Of a DNA stretch of 64,000 bases, positions 1 through 7,323 are shown piece after piece. The notes beneath the pieces are model-generated. The model was not told the DNA's origin, did not search any database, and saw nothing but the letters and a program-made list of their open reading frames with translations. Position 1 is the stretch's first letter. Each line of letters opens with the position of its first letter. The position numbers and the translations under genes were made by a program. Origin of the DNA: Candidatus Cloacimonadota bacterium (GTDB lineage: Bacteria > Cloacimonadota > Cloacimonadia > Cloacimonadales > Cloacimonadaceae); contig JAAYEF010000018.1 in the NCBI GenBank assembly GCA_012728875.1, forward strand, positions 1 through 64,000, in the 5' to 3' direction.

Positions 1-122
1 ACCACAGCGTTGTTTGGAACGGTCGTGACAACAACAACCAGGCTGTATCCAGCGGTGTCTATTTCTACAAGATGCTCGCCGGCAAATACAGCAGCACCAA
101 GAAAATGATCCTGATGAAGTAA
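1..122 (+). CDS. C-terminal end of a secreted protein with FlgD-like sorting tail (partial)
   Basis: The first 122 bases encode the last 39 residues of a protein that starts outside the window (reading frame begins at base 3, TAA at 120-122). The peptide contains VVWNGRDNNNQAVSSGVYFY and ends KKMILMK. This matches the FlgD-Ig-like C-terminal module typical of surface or secreted proteins in FCB bacteria; the C25 peptidase at 32015-34762 ends with the same pattern (FWDGRD...GIYFWRLI...KMLKLAN). Such tails are thought to direct export or surface attachment. The function of the body of the protein cannot be told from this fragment. Confidence 0.8.
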   Translation, partial: HSVVWNGRDNNNQAVSSGVYFYKMLAGKYSSTKKMILMK

Positions 123-148
123 TTCATCCGAGTCATACATTTACAATC

Positions 149-171
149 AAGCCCCGGGTTTCCCGGGGCTT
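149..171 (+). terminator. Hairpin terminator after the partial surface-protein gene
   Basis: AAGCCCCGGG, loop TTT, CCCGGGGCTT gives a perfect 10-bp GC-rich stem, followed by GTTTATTAT. It lies 27 bases after the stop codon at 122, the position expected for an intrinsic terminator. The T tract is short, so efficiency is uncertain. Confidence 0.75.
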
Positions 172-239
172 GTTTATTATGCGTAAAAGTGACTTGACAG
201 GAAATGACGATGTGGAATCAATGAAATTGGAGAGAAAAT

Positions 240-1295
240 ATGGGAAATATGAAATTTTGTCTTTGCTTGGTATTGTGGCTGACGCTCATGGCTTCAAGCT
301 TTTTATGGGCACAGAAAATCAGCAACGTGCGCGTGGAACAGGACCCTGAATTGAGATATTACAAGATTAGCTTCGATTTGTCCGGCAATGCCAGTGATGA
401 GTATCTTGTCCAAGTAGTTCCTTATAAAAATAATAGGGAACTTTCCAGATTATCCTTTCTGACTGGAGCCGGGATTAGAGAGCCAATTTCATCAGGGAAA
501 AACCACTGTATTTTTTGGGATGCCATTTTGGAAGGATATGAATCGGAGGGCTGGCAGTTTCGAATTTCTTCTGTGTTGAGTTCCAAAGACATGGTTCTGG
601 TGGAGGGTGGCACTTTCATGATGGGCTCCAATGACGGTTATGATGATGAAAAACCGGTTCATGAAGTTACGCTTTCTTCGTTCTGGATTGGAAAATATCA
701 GGTAACCCAGCAGGAATGGATGAAGGTGATGGGGAGCAACCCCTCACTTTGGAAAGGCGACCGGCTGCCTGTTGAAAATGTAAGCTGGTACGATGCAGTG
801 GAATATTGCAATAAACGAAGCATCCGCGAAGGTTTGACACCCTGCTACAGAGGCAGCGGAGACAATATCACCTGCAGCTGGAGTGCCAATGGCTACCGTC
901 TGCCTACAGAGGCGGAATGGGAATATGCCGCTCGGGGAGGATTGAAAAGCAAGGGTTGTAGATTTTCGGGTTCAAATGATATTAGTTCAGTTGCATGGTA
1001 TAGCAGTAATTCACAAAGTAAAACACACGAAGTAGGCACCAGGCAACCCAATGAGCTTGGCATATATGATATGAGCGGCAACGTTTGGGAATGGTGTTGG
1101 GACATCCATGGTTCTTATCCCAGTGGCGCGCAGAGCAATCCTCATGGTGCTACGAGCGGTTCCGCCCGTGTGGGGCGCGGTGGTAGCTGGGGCAACAGTG
1201 CCGGCACCTGCACCGTTTCGAGTCGGGGCTACAATTATGCCACGAGCAGCCACTACGGCTTTATTGGCTTCCGCGTTTGCAGGGTTTCCCCTTGA
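240..1295 (+). CDS. Secreted SUMF1/FGE-fold protein
   Basis: The 351-residue protein has a signal peptide (residues 1-24, ending SSFLWAQ), a beta-rich N-terminal region (about 26-115) and a formylglycine-generating-enzyme fold (about 118-351). The fold is shown by VEGGTFMMGS, YQVTQQEW, PVENVSWYDA, YRLPTEAEWEYAARGG, SGNVWEWC and GRGGSW...GFRVCR. Real FGEs carry two catalytic cysteines after the RGGSW motif; here the segment is WGNSAGTCTVSSRG with only one Cys, so a sulfatase-maturing activity is doubtful. Many bacterial members of the fold are non-catalytic secreted or envelope proteins. GGAGAG at 229-234 supports the ATG at 240; the ATG at 249 is a possible alternative. It is an isolated gene between a terminator and a long spacer. 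Confidence 0.85.
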   Translation: MGNMKFCLCLVLWLTLMASSFLWAQKISNVRVEQDPELRYYKISFDLSGNASDEYLVQVVPYKNNRELSRLSFLTGAGIREPISSGKNHCIFWDAILEGYESEGWQFRISSVLSSKDMVLVEGGTFMMGSNDGYDDEKPVHEVTLSSFWIGKYQVTQQEWMKVMGSNPSLWKGDRLPVENVSWYDAVEYCNKRSIREGLTPCYRGSGDNITCSWSANGYRLPTEAEWEYAARGGLKSKGCRFSGSNDISSVAWYSSNSQSKTHEVGTRQPNELGIYDMSGNVWEWCWDIHGSYPSGAQSNPHGATSGSARVGRGGSWGNSAGTCTVSSRGYNYATSSHYGFIGFRVCRVSP

Positions 1296-1869
1296 TTTTT
1301 TTTTCTCCTTTTTGCCTTTTGAAGTTTCAGAAGCAAGGGAGATTAAAGTTTTGAAGCAAGAGCAAAAGAGGGGGTGCAGGGGGATTTATACCCCTGCCTT
1401 CCGTTAAAAATTTTGGTCGTAACTGTGAGGTAATAATAGTCTTTAGACTGATGTTGGTTCTTTTTGATCGCGATCATGGAGAATTCGATGATCGTGAGTT
1501 CAACAACTTTTACCCAGAGCAAAACATTGTGCGCATCAACAAGGAGTTTATAAATTTCAGCAGTCACTACAATGTCTTACCGTCGGCGTTCTTAGTCACC
1601 GACTATTTTCAATCCATTACTTTATCTTCTGCCAGTTGAATTGAGTCAAGAAAAGTTTGCATCGGTGTTTTAACCAAGCAGTATTTTCAGTTCAGGTTCA
1701 AATATTGTGGCAGAGACCTTCTATTCGGCATCATGTTTCAGGGTGTGCCCTGTCCTGAAATTAGTTGACTCTCAGCCGGTTTTCAACTCTCCAGAATTTA
1801 AAACGACATTCTACTTGACAGAAAAACACATAAATTTTTAACTAAACAAAACGGTAATTCGAGGTCAGC
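1296..1869. other. AT-rich spacer, no supported gene
   Basis: This 574-base stretch has only short ORFs (62 aa on +, 74 aa on -) that overlap each other, lack ribosome binding sites and resemble no family I know. Near its right end TTGACA at about 1814 could be the -35 box for the caspase-like gene, but no good -10 is visible. GAGGT lies just upstream of the ATG at 1870. Confidence 0.5.
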
Positions 1870-4062
1870 ATGAAACGTAAGACCTATATAATGCTTGTTA
1901 TTCTATTTGCAGCAAGTTCACTGGCAGCCAACATTTTGGAAGAAGCTCGAGCCATAAAAAATTGGCTGGATACTCCATTTTCCTCCATCGCCTTGGACGC
2001 AGAATTGAACTCCCGCATTCAAGCTTTGAAAAGTCCCGTGAAAGATGAGTTTGAAACATCAGTCCAGTTCGAACAACGAAAGAAGAATTACGAAAACCAG
2101 ATTCAAGCAATCAGGGCGGAATTTACTCAGAAAAAAAAGGACGCTGCCGCTGTTCATGATCGGCAGCGAGCCAAGATTTTGGAACGTTTTCAAGCTCTTA
2201 TGCGGCAATCACGTGAAGATGTTGTGGTTACAGGTACTTTAGGCACTTATGATGCCGACACACAAAAATTCCGCCTGATTACTGTCGGCCGGAATTACGA
2301 AATTGTGGTTCCTCTAGATAAGGGAAAACAGGTGAAAGACAGTTTTTCCCGTTATGAAGTCAAGGTCACGCGGCAACTGAACGAAAATCTACAGTGGAAC
2401 TATCTGGAAGCTCGGATCAGCGGTCCTGCGGGCACTTTTTCATCCACAGACAAGGCTCCTGCCTTGTCTGGTTCACGGCAGATAGCTTCTTTGGTTCCGC
2501 CGGATTTGGTTGCCAGCGTAAGCTTCAGCGAACCAAATGGAAACGATATGCTGGACGCGGAGGAAACCGCCACCGTCACCATCACGATTAAAAACAACGG
2601 CAAGGGCAGCGCCCATATGGTTGAAGCCAAGTTCGAACTCGGCAACCTGAGCGGCGTCAGCCATCCCGGCAGTATCTATTTCGGTGAGATCAAACCCGGT
2701 GAGAGCGTAAGCCGGGAGGTGAAGCTAATTGCTGGCATGGATATCCAGAATGCCCATGCCCAGCTAAAAATCAATTTCAGCGAACAAAACGGTTTTCCCC
2801 CAGACGACATGATCATCAGTTTTTCCACCCGCGCCATCCAAGCCCCGGAACTCTATGTTGCTGATATCGGCATTGACGATTTCAACAAAAACGGCAAGAT
2901 CGAACCCGGCGAAACGGTGGAAATCCGCATCCGTGTGCATAACCGTGGACAAGGCAAAGCTAAAAACGTAACTGCCCGCATCATCCTGGGGGATATGGTT
3001 TTTTTAACCGGGAACACTCAGACCGACACCTATAATTTGGGAAACATGGAAGCCGGCGAATACAAGGATATTGTTATGGATATACTTACTGCAAAAACGG
3101 CAACCAAGCTGGATATCAAGCTTGAACTAAAGGAAAGTTACGGTCGCTTTGGCGTGGATGCGCAGCCGCTGAACCTTGCTTTTAACCGGGTGGAACGCAC
3201 TGCTGATCAGATGGTGGTTTTGGGCAGGGAATCCAACTCTGCCATTGGCTTGGCTCCAGCACTCTCCGTGGACGTGGAACAGGATATTCCCGAACTTGCA
3301 GATCAGAAAAAGAACCGCTGGGGCGTGATCATCGGCATCGAAAATTATCGCAACGTTCCGCGTGTGGATTTTGCCCGACGTGATGCTGAATTTATGAAGG
3401 AGTATTTCACCAAGGTTCTGGGCATCCCGCCGGCAAACATCTATGTGAAAATCGACGATGGCGCAACTTTGGGCGAATTCAAGGCAATTTTTGAATCCGG
3501 AGGCTGGCTGCACAAAAATGCCAATAAAAAAGACAGCGAAATCTATATCTACTACAGTGGTCACGGTGCTCCAAGCTTGGACGGCGATGAAGCCTATCTA
3601 CTCCCTCAGGATGGAAACCCAAATTATGCCTCCAACACCAGCTATCCTCTGCAGCAGCTGTATTCAAATCTTGGAAGCTTGAAGTCAAAGGATATAACCG
3701 TTTTTTTGGATAGCTGCTTCAGTGGCGGTGGACGCAGCAACGAATCAATTCTGGCAATGGCAAAGCCGGTATTTTTAAGCCCGGAACTTCCCGTTGCGGC
3801 TTCCAATATCAGTATTTTTTCCGCTTCCCATGGAAATCAGATTGCCAGTTCCTACCCGGATATGCAGCATGGACTTTTCTCATATTATTTGATGAAGGGT
3901 CTGCGCGGCGATGCTGATGCCAATGGCGACGAAAAGATCACCCAGCTTGAATTGAACGATTATCTGGTCGAACATGTGGGCAGCATGGCACGCCGCATGG
4001 GACGCGAGCAGGATCCCCAGCTTCAGAGCGGTGATCACAACAGAGTTTTACTGCAATGGTAA
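1870..4062 (+). CDS. Secreted caspase-like (C14 family) cysteine peptidase with CARDB-like domains
   Basis: The 730-residue protein begins with a signal peptide (about 1-20), then a helical charged region (20-120), a small beta domain (about 120-190) and two CARDB-like Ig domains (about 215-320 and 330-440, with NGNDMLDAEE and NGKIEPGE turn motifs). The C-terminal 250 residues are a caspase/metacaspase p20-like domain. The fold starts at NRWGVIIGIENY; the catalytic His is H565 in YYSGHG and the catalytic Cys is C616 in LDSCFSG. Both dyad residues are intact, so an active peptidase is likely, exported to the periplasm or beyond. Family members usually cut after Arg or Lys (metacaspase type), but specificity cannot be read here. 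The stop overlaps the next gene by 7 bases, indicating translational coupling to the DUF4384 lipoprotein. Confidence 0.9.
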   Translation: MKRKTYIMLVILFAASSLAANILEEARAIKNWLDTPFSSIALDAELNSRIQALKSPVKDEFETSVQFEQRKKNYENQIQAIRAEFTQKKKDAAAVHDRQRAKILERFQALMRQSREDVVVTGTLGTYDADTQKFRLITVGRNYEIVVPLDKGKQVKDSFSRYEVKVTRQLNENLQWNYLEARISGPAGTFSSTDKAPALSGSRQIASLVPPDLVASVSFSEPNGNDMLDAEETATVTITIKNNGKGSAHMVEAKFELGNLSGVSHPGSIYFGEIKPGESVSREVKLIAGMDIQNAHAQLKINFSEQNGFPPDDMIISFSTRAIQAPELYVADIGIDDFNKNGKIEPGETVEIRIRVHNRGQGKAKNVTARIILGDMVFLTGNTQTDTYNLGNMEAGEYKDIVMDILTAKTATKLDIKLELKESYGRFGVDAQPLNLAFNRVERTADQMVVLGRESNSAIGLAPALSVDVEQDIPELADQKKNRWGVIIGIENYRNVPRVDFARRDAEFMKEYFTKVLGIPPANIYVKIDDGATLGEFKAIFESGGWLHKNANKKDSEIYIYYSGHGAPSLDGDEAYLLPQDGNPNYASNTSYPLQQLYSNLGSLKSKDITVFLDSCFSGGGRSNESILAMAKPVFLSPELPVAASNISIFSASHGNQIASSYPDMQHGLFSYYLMKGLRGDADANGDEKITQLELNDYLVEHVGSMARRMGREQDPQLQSGDHNRVLLQW

Positions 4063-5045
4063 AGTGGCTTTTACCGGTTCTGATGGTGCTGTTGCTTCTT
4101 GCAGCGGGATGTGCCACCACGTCCAAAAAAGCTAAATCGAATGATGCGGAGGCTTCACGTTCGGCGGCGGAGAAGGCTTTTCAGGAAGGGGCGTCTCCGG
4201 CTTTGGAGCCTATCCAAAGTCCAGGCAAAGCGGCTTCCAAGCAAACTCAGGAAACTGTGAGTGGATTAAAAGTTCCCGGTTCCAAAGTTACTGTGGCCAT
4301 CGATACATTTTTTGTGTACGGCCTAAGTACATCGCCACGTGAGGCAAGGGAAAAGACCCTGGCGCAAGTTCGTGAGTTGGCTTTGCAAAAGGCTTTGCCG
4401 ATGGATGTATCCATCAGCACCATGGTCACGGACATGTATGTGGAAATAAACGAAAAATTCGACGAACATGCAGCAAAAAGCGTCTTCATGCTTTCCTCCT
4501 CAGCAGGCCGCTTTGAGAATGAACTGCTGCTTGGTTCCAAAACAAGTGTGGAAGATGCTTTTCTGCGCTGTGAAATCAAATATAAGGCGGAAATAGTCCA
4601 GCTTCCCAAAGCCTATAATTCCGAGTATAATCTGAAGGTGGAACTCAGCGAGACCCTTTTGCGAGATGGCCAGTATTTTTGGGTGAGTGCCACTGCCAAC
4701 CGAGACGGCTACCTTTATGTTTTCGATGTGTTGCCGGATAACAGCGTGACTTTGATTTTTCCCTCCCAGCTTTTTCCAGACAACCAAGTTTGGGCGCAGG
4801 AACCCTGGCGGCAAAGATTTGGCGCTGCCACAATGCCGGACCGGGAATATAGCATCGAAACGCTTTACTTCATCTATTCGGCACGCGAGATTTCCGGTTG
4901 GGAGGATTTTTCAAGCAACCATGAGCTTGAAAGACCCTCAGATTTTGATGAAAACCAAAGCTTTGTCCGCTTCCAAAAATGGCTTGGCCGCAGTGACCCC
5001 AATCTCAGAGTGGAAAAGCTTGCTCAATTGCATATATTCAGATAA
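4056..5045 (+). CDS. DUF4384-domain lipoprotein
   Basis: The 329-residue protein has a lipoprotein signal with lipobox LAAGC (Cys19). Residues about 80-185 (VTVAIDTFFVYGLSTSPREAREKT and onward) have the look of an LPP20/FlgT-N-like fold, with an alanine-rich helix of the kind seen in processed envelope lipoproteins. Residues about 193-285 are a DUF4384 domain (GQYFWVSATANRDGYLYVF, SVTLIFPS). DUF4384 domains are known to occur next to or fused with caspase-like peptidases, so the partnership with the overlapping upstream gene fits. A lipid-anchored partner, substrate adaptor or regulator of the peptidase is inferred. The ATG lies inside the last codons of the caspase gene (ATGGTAA). Confidence 0.85.
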   Translation: MVKWLLPVLMVLLLLAAGCATTSKKAKSNDAEASRSAAEKAFQEGASPALEPIQSPGKAASKQTQETVSGLKVPGSKVTVAIDTFFVYGLSTSPREAREKTLAQVRELALQKALPMDVSISTMVTDMYVEINEKFDEHAAKSVFMLSSSAGRFENELLLGSKTSVEDAFLRCEIKYKAEIVQLPKAYNSEYNLKVELSETLLRDGQYFWVSATANRDGYLYVFDVLPDNSVTLIFPSQLFPDNQVWAQEPWRQRFGAATMPDREYSIETLYFIYSAREISGWEDFSSNHELERPSDFDENQSFVRFQKWLGRSDPNLRVEKLAQLHIFR

Positions 5046-5100
5046 AAAACTATATAGAAGCCGGCTGCCTTTGGAGCGTGCCGGCGTAAAAGGAGAATCA

Positions 5101-5634
5101 ATGAAAACAGAAAAATGGCTAATCATCATCGTAGTGGCGCTGCTGACATTGGCAGCATGCAGCAGCAGTCGGGTCAAAATGGATTTCCCCAAATGGTGGG
5201 AACTTCAAAATGACAAGGACAACATTTGCACCTATGGCATGGCCACCAAAGCCAGCCAAACCCTCAGCATCGAAGCCGCTCGTGCGAATGCACTTGCAGA
5301 AGCTTCCCGCTACGTGGAAACCCAGGTAAGATCGATGTTGAAAAACTATGAAGAAGAAGCCGGAGTTACCAACCCCCAAGTACTGGCATTGACCCAAAAC
5401 GTGGTCAAGGTGGTTTCCGAAGCAAAATTCAGCGGAATTCTTACCGGTCAAATGGAAGTTTTCAAAGAAACCATTGCAAGAGATGTTCGCTACACCACCT
5501 ATATCCAGATGAAGGTACCCAAAGTGGAAATTTCAAAAAACCTTATCGAAAACATCCGCAATGAAGAAGCCCTTTATAATCAGTTCAAGGCTTCTCAGGC
5601 CTTTATGGAGTTGGAAAAGGAGTTTGGCAACTAA
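5101..5634 (+). CDS. LPP20-family lipoprotein
   Basis: The true start is the ATG at 5101, preceded by AGGAGAATCA; the 271-aa ORF in the track extends backwards into the DUF4384 gene in another frame. The 177-residue product has the lipobox LAAC (Cys20), then FPKWWELQNDKDNICTYGMA and an alanine-rich helix with IEAARANALAEASRYVE, the pattern of LPP20-like lipoproteins. It sits 55 bases after the DUF4384 lipoprotein on the same strand and probably completes the three-gene operon. The biochemical role of LPP20-like proteins is not well defined, and no catalytic motif is visible. Confidence 0.8.
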   Translation: MKTEKWLIIIVVALLTLAACSSSRVKMDFPKWWELQNDKDNICTYGMATKASQTLSIEAARANALAEASRYVETQVRSMLKNYEEEAGVTNPQVLALTQNVVKVVSEAKFSGILTGQMEVFKETIARDVRYTTYIQMKVPKVEISKNLIENIRNEEALYNQFKASQAFMELEKEFGN

Positions 5635-5683
5635 GCCTGATGCCCTTGCCCTTGACCCCAACCTTAATACCACCTAAACATTC

Positions 5684-5722
5684 CTCAAATGCCTCTCAAG
5701 ATTTTTTTGGGAGGCATTTGAG
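5684..5722 (+). terminator. Hairpin with T-rich loop after the caspase operon
   Basis: CTCAAATGCCTC (5684-5695) pairs perfectly with GAGGCATTTGAG (5711-5722) around a 15-base loop rich in T. No T tract follows the stem, so it is not a classic intrinsic terminator. It precedes the dispersed-repeat core at 5741-5768, and a similar hairpin precedes the copy near 29317, so it may belong to that repeat. Confidence 0.55.
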
Positions 5723-5740
5723 AAGCAATCCAGTTTCTCT

Positions 5741-5768
5741 TGAGCTGGAGCCAAGGAGGAGCCTGCCC
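5741..5768 (+). repeat. Dispersed repeat, copy 1 (diverged)
   Basis: GCTGGAGCCAAGGAGGAGCC resembles the 20-base core GGCTCGGGCCAAGGAGGAAG, which occurs exactly at 29375-29394 and, on the other strand, at 16006-16025. All three copies are intergenic. Confidence 0.5.
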
Positions 5769-5866
5769 TAATGGAGGTGACAAAAGGTTTTTTTCTGTGT
5801 CCTTGATTTCCCAAAACCAATTGATAACTGGTTTTCAACGGGAAAAATCATTTTCTCAAAAAAAGA

Positions 5867-5897
5867 TTGACGGAAACAGGCTGAAATGGAGTATAGT
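5867..5897 (+). promoter_or_regulatory. Promoter-like element of the first serpin gene
   Basis: TTGACG (5867-5872) is followed after 19 bases by TATAGT (5892-5897), with an overlapping TATAAT at 5897-5902. The block AAAGATTGACGGAAA is repeated upstream of the second serpin with the same 19-base spacing. It therefore looks like a duplicated promoter. GGAGG at 5914-5918 then sets the ATG at 5925. Confidence 0.6.
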
Positions 5898-5924
5898 ATA
5901 ATATAAAAGACGTGGAGGTTCCCA

Positions 5925-7199
5925 ATGATAAAAATGAGAACTCTGTTGCTGGCGATGCTGGTGTTGACAGTCAGCTTTGGCTGCGTTTGCAACAAATGCA
6001 AAAAGGATAAAAACCCCGTGGAAAAGCAAGAAATTGAATTGACAACGGTAAGTGAACAAAACAACGCTCTGGCTTTCAAGCTGTATGAAATGGCGGACAA
6101 GCCCGGCAAAAATATGTTCTATTCGCCTCACAGCATCAGCTCGGCGCTGTCGATGGTGTATGGCGGAGCACACAAAAACACTATGGAGCAGATGTCCAAG
6201 GCGCTCTATTTTGGGCTTCCCCAAAAGGAACAACACCAGGGATATCTGGAACTACAAAAAGAGCTGAACCGCATCACTGAAGGCGGGAAGGCTGAACTGA
6301 ACGTTGCCAACGCTGTTTTTGGCTCCGAAAGCCGCAAGGATCTGGTGCAAAAAGACTATGTGAAGCTTGTGCGCGATTTTTATCTGAGCGACTATTACAA
6401 CCTTGATTTCAAGGACTACAGCGGCACCGCCAAATTCATCAACAGATGGGTGATGGATAAAACCCGCGACCGTATCAAGGATTTGGTGAATGAAGACCAC
6501 ATCCGCGGCAGCAACGAAGGCATGGTGCTGGTGAACGCCATCTATTTCAAAGGCAGTTGGCTTAACGAATTCGACCCCAAAATGACCATTGAAGACCAGT
6601 TTTACGTGTCTTCCAAAAAACGCGGCGACGAATATTCCCGCCCGGTGGAAATGATGAGCGCCCGTGCCAAGTACCTCTATGGCACAGCCCCGGGTGTGCA
6701 GTTGCTTGAGCTTCCCTATGCGGAAAAGGATTTGGCGATGCTTTTTGTGCTTCCCGATGAGATTGACGGTTTTGCCAAGCAGTTGAACCCCGCAAACCTG
6801 AATAAATGGCAGGAATCCCTCTCCCAGCGCGAAGTGCAGCTCTACATCCCGAAATTCAAGTTCGACATCACTTTTGAGGGTTTGACAGACATCCTGAAAG
6901 CCATGGGCATGACCGACGCTTTCGATCCCCTCAAGTCCGATTTTTCTGGCATTATTCCGAACGAGACCGGACGCGGCCTCTATATCTACGACATCATCCA
7001 CAAAGCCTTTGTGGAAGTGAGCGAAGAAGGCACCGAAGCTGCTGCCGCCACCGGAATCGTGGTTGCCACAAAGATGTCTATGGAGCCGGAGCAGACCATC
7101 ACCTTCCGTGCGGACAAGCCCTTTGTGTATATATTGCTGCACAAACCCAGCAACACCGTGCTTTTCATGGGTAAAATGAACGAACCGCCCAAAGCATAA
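5925..7199 (+). CDS. Serpin, probably lipid-anchored (first of a tandem pair)
   Basis: The 424-residue protein has a hydrophobic leader ending VSFGC (Cys20, a plausible lipobox), the short linker VCNKCKK, then a full serpin core. Family marks include NALAFKLYEMA, NMFYSPHSISSALSMVYGGA, VLVNAIYFKGSW, the hinge VSEEGTEAAAATG and FRADKPFVYILLHKPSNTVLFMGKM. The alanine-rich hinge is of the inhibitory type. Counting 17 residues from the first hinge Glu puts Lys-Met at P1-P1', suggesting a target with trypsin-like preference; this is inference. Serpins trap serine or cysteine peptidases irreversibly. The gene probably arose with its neighbour by duplication. Confidence 0.93.
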   Translation: MIKMRTLLLAMLVLTVSFGCVCNKCKKDKNPVEKQEIELTTVSEQNNALAFKLYEMADKPGKNMFYSPHSISSALSMVYGGAHKNTMEQMSKALYFGLPQKEQHQGYLELQKELNRITEGGKAELNVANAVFGSESRKDLVQKDYVKLVRDFYLSDYYNLDFKDYSGTAKFINRWVMDKTRDRIKDLVNEDHIRGSNEGMVLVNAIYFKGSWLNEFDPKMTIEDQFYVSSKKRGDEYSRPVEMMSARAKYLYGTAPGVQLLELPYAEKDLAMLFVLPDEIDGFAKQLNPANLNKWQESLSQREVQLYIPKFKFDITFEGLTDILKAMGMTDAFDPLKSDFSGIIPNETGRGLYIYDIIHKAFVEVSEEGTEAAAATGIVVATKMSMEPEQTITFRADKPFVYILLHKPSNTVLFMGKMNEPPKA

Positions 7200-7218
7200 A
7201 TCATCTCCTTTGCCAATC

Positions 7219-7249
7219 GAAGCGCACCTTTTTGGGGTGCGCTTCTTTT
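7219..7249 (+). terminator. Intrinsic terminator after serpin 1
   Basis: GAAGCGCACC (7219-7228) pairs with GGTGCGCTTC (7236-7245) and is followed by TTTT. It lies 20 bases after the stop of the first serpin, so the two serpins are likely transcribed separately. Confidence 0.85.
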
Positions 7250-7267
7250 GTTGGTTTGAGAAAAAGA

Positions 7268-7298
7268 TTGACGGAAAGCGGCGCTGAGTGAGTATCGT
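7268..7298 (+). promoter_or_regulatory. Promoter-like element of the second serpin gene
   Basis: TTGACG (7268-7273), a 19-base spacer and TATCGT (7293-7298) repeat the arrangement seen before serpin 1, including the flanking AAAGATTGACGGAAA. The shared, unusually long spacer suggests a common activator or simple inheritance from the duplication. Confidence 0.55.
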
Positions 7299-7323
7299 TT
7301 ATAAACCTGAAAGGGGGTTTCAC

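Noticed and set aside
1451-1639. 62-aa ORF in the spacer before the caspase gene
   Set aside because: No ribosome binding site, no homology pattern I know, overlaps an equally weak ORF on the other strand.
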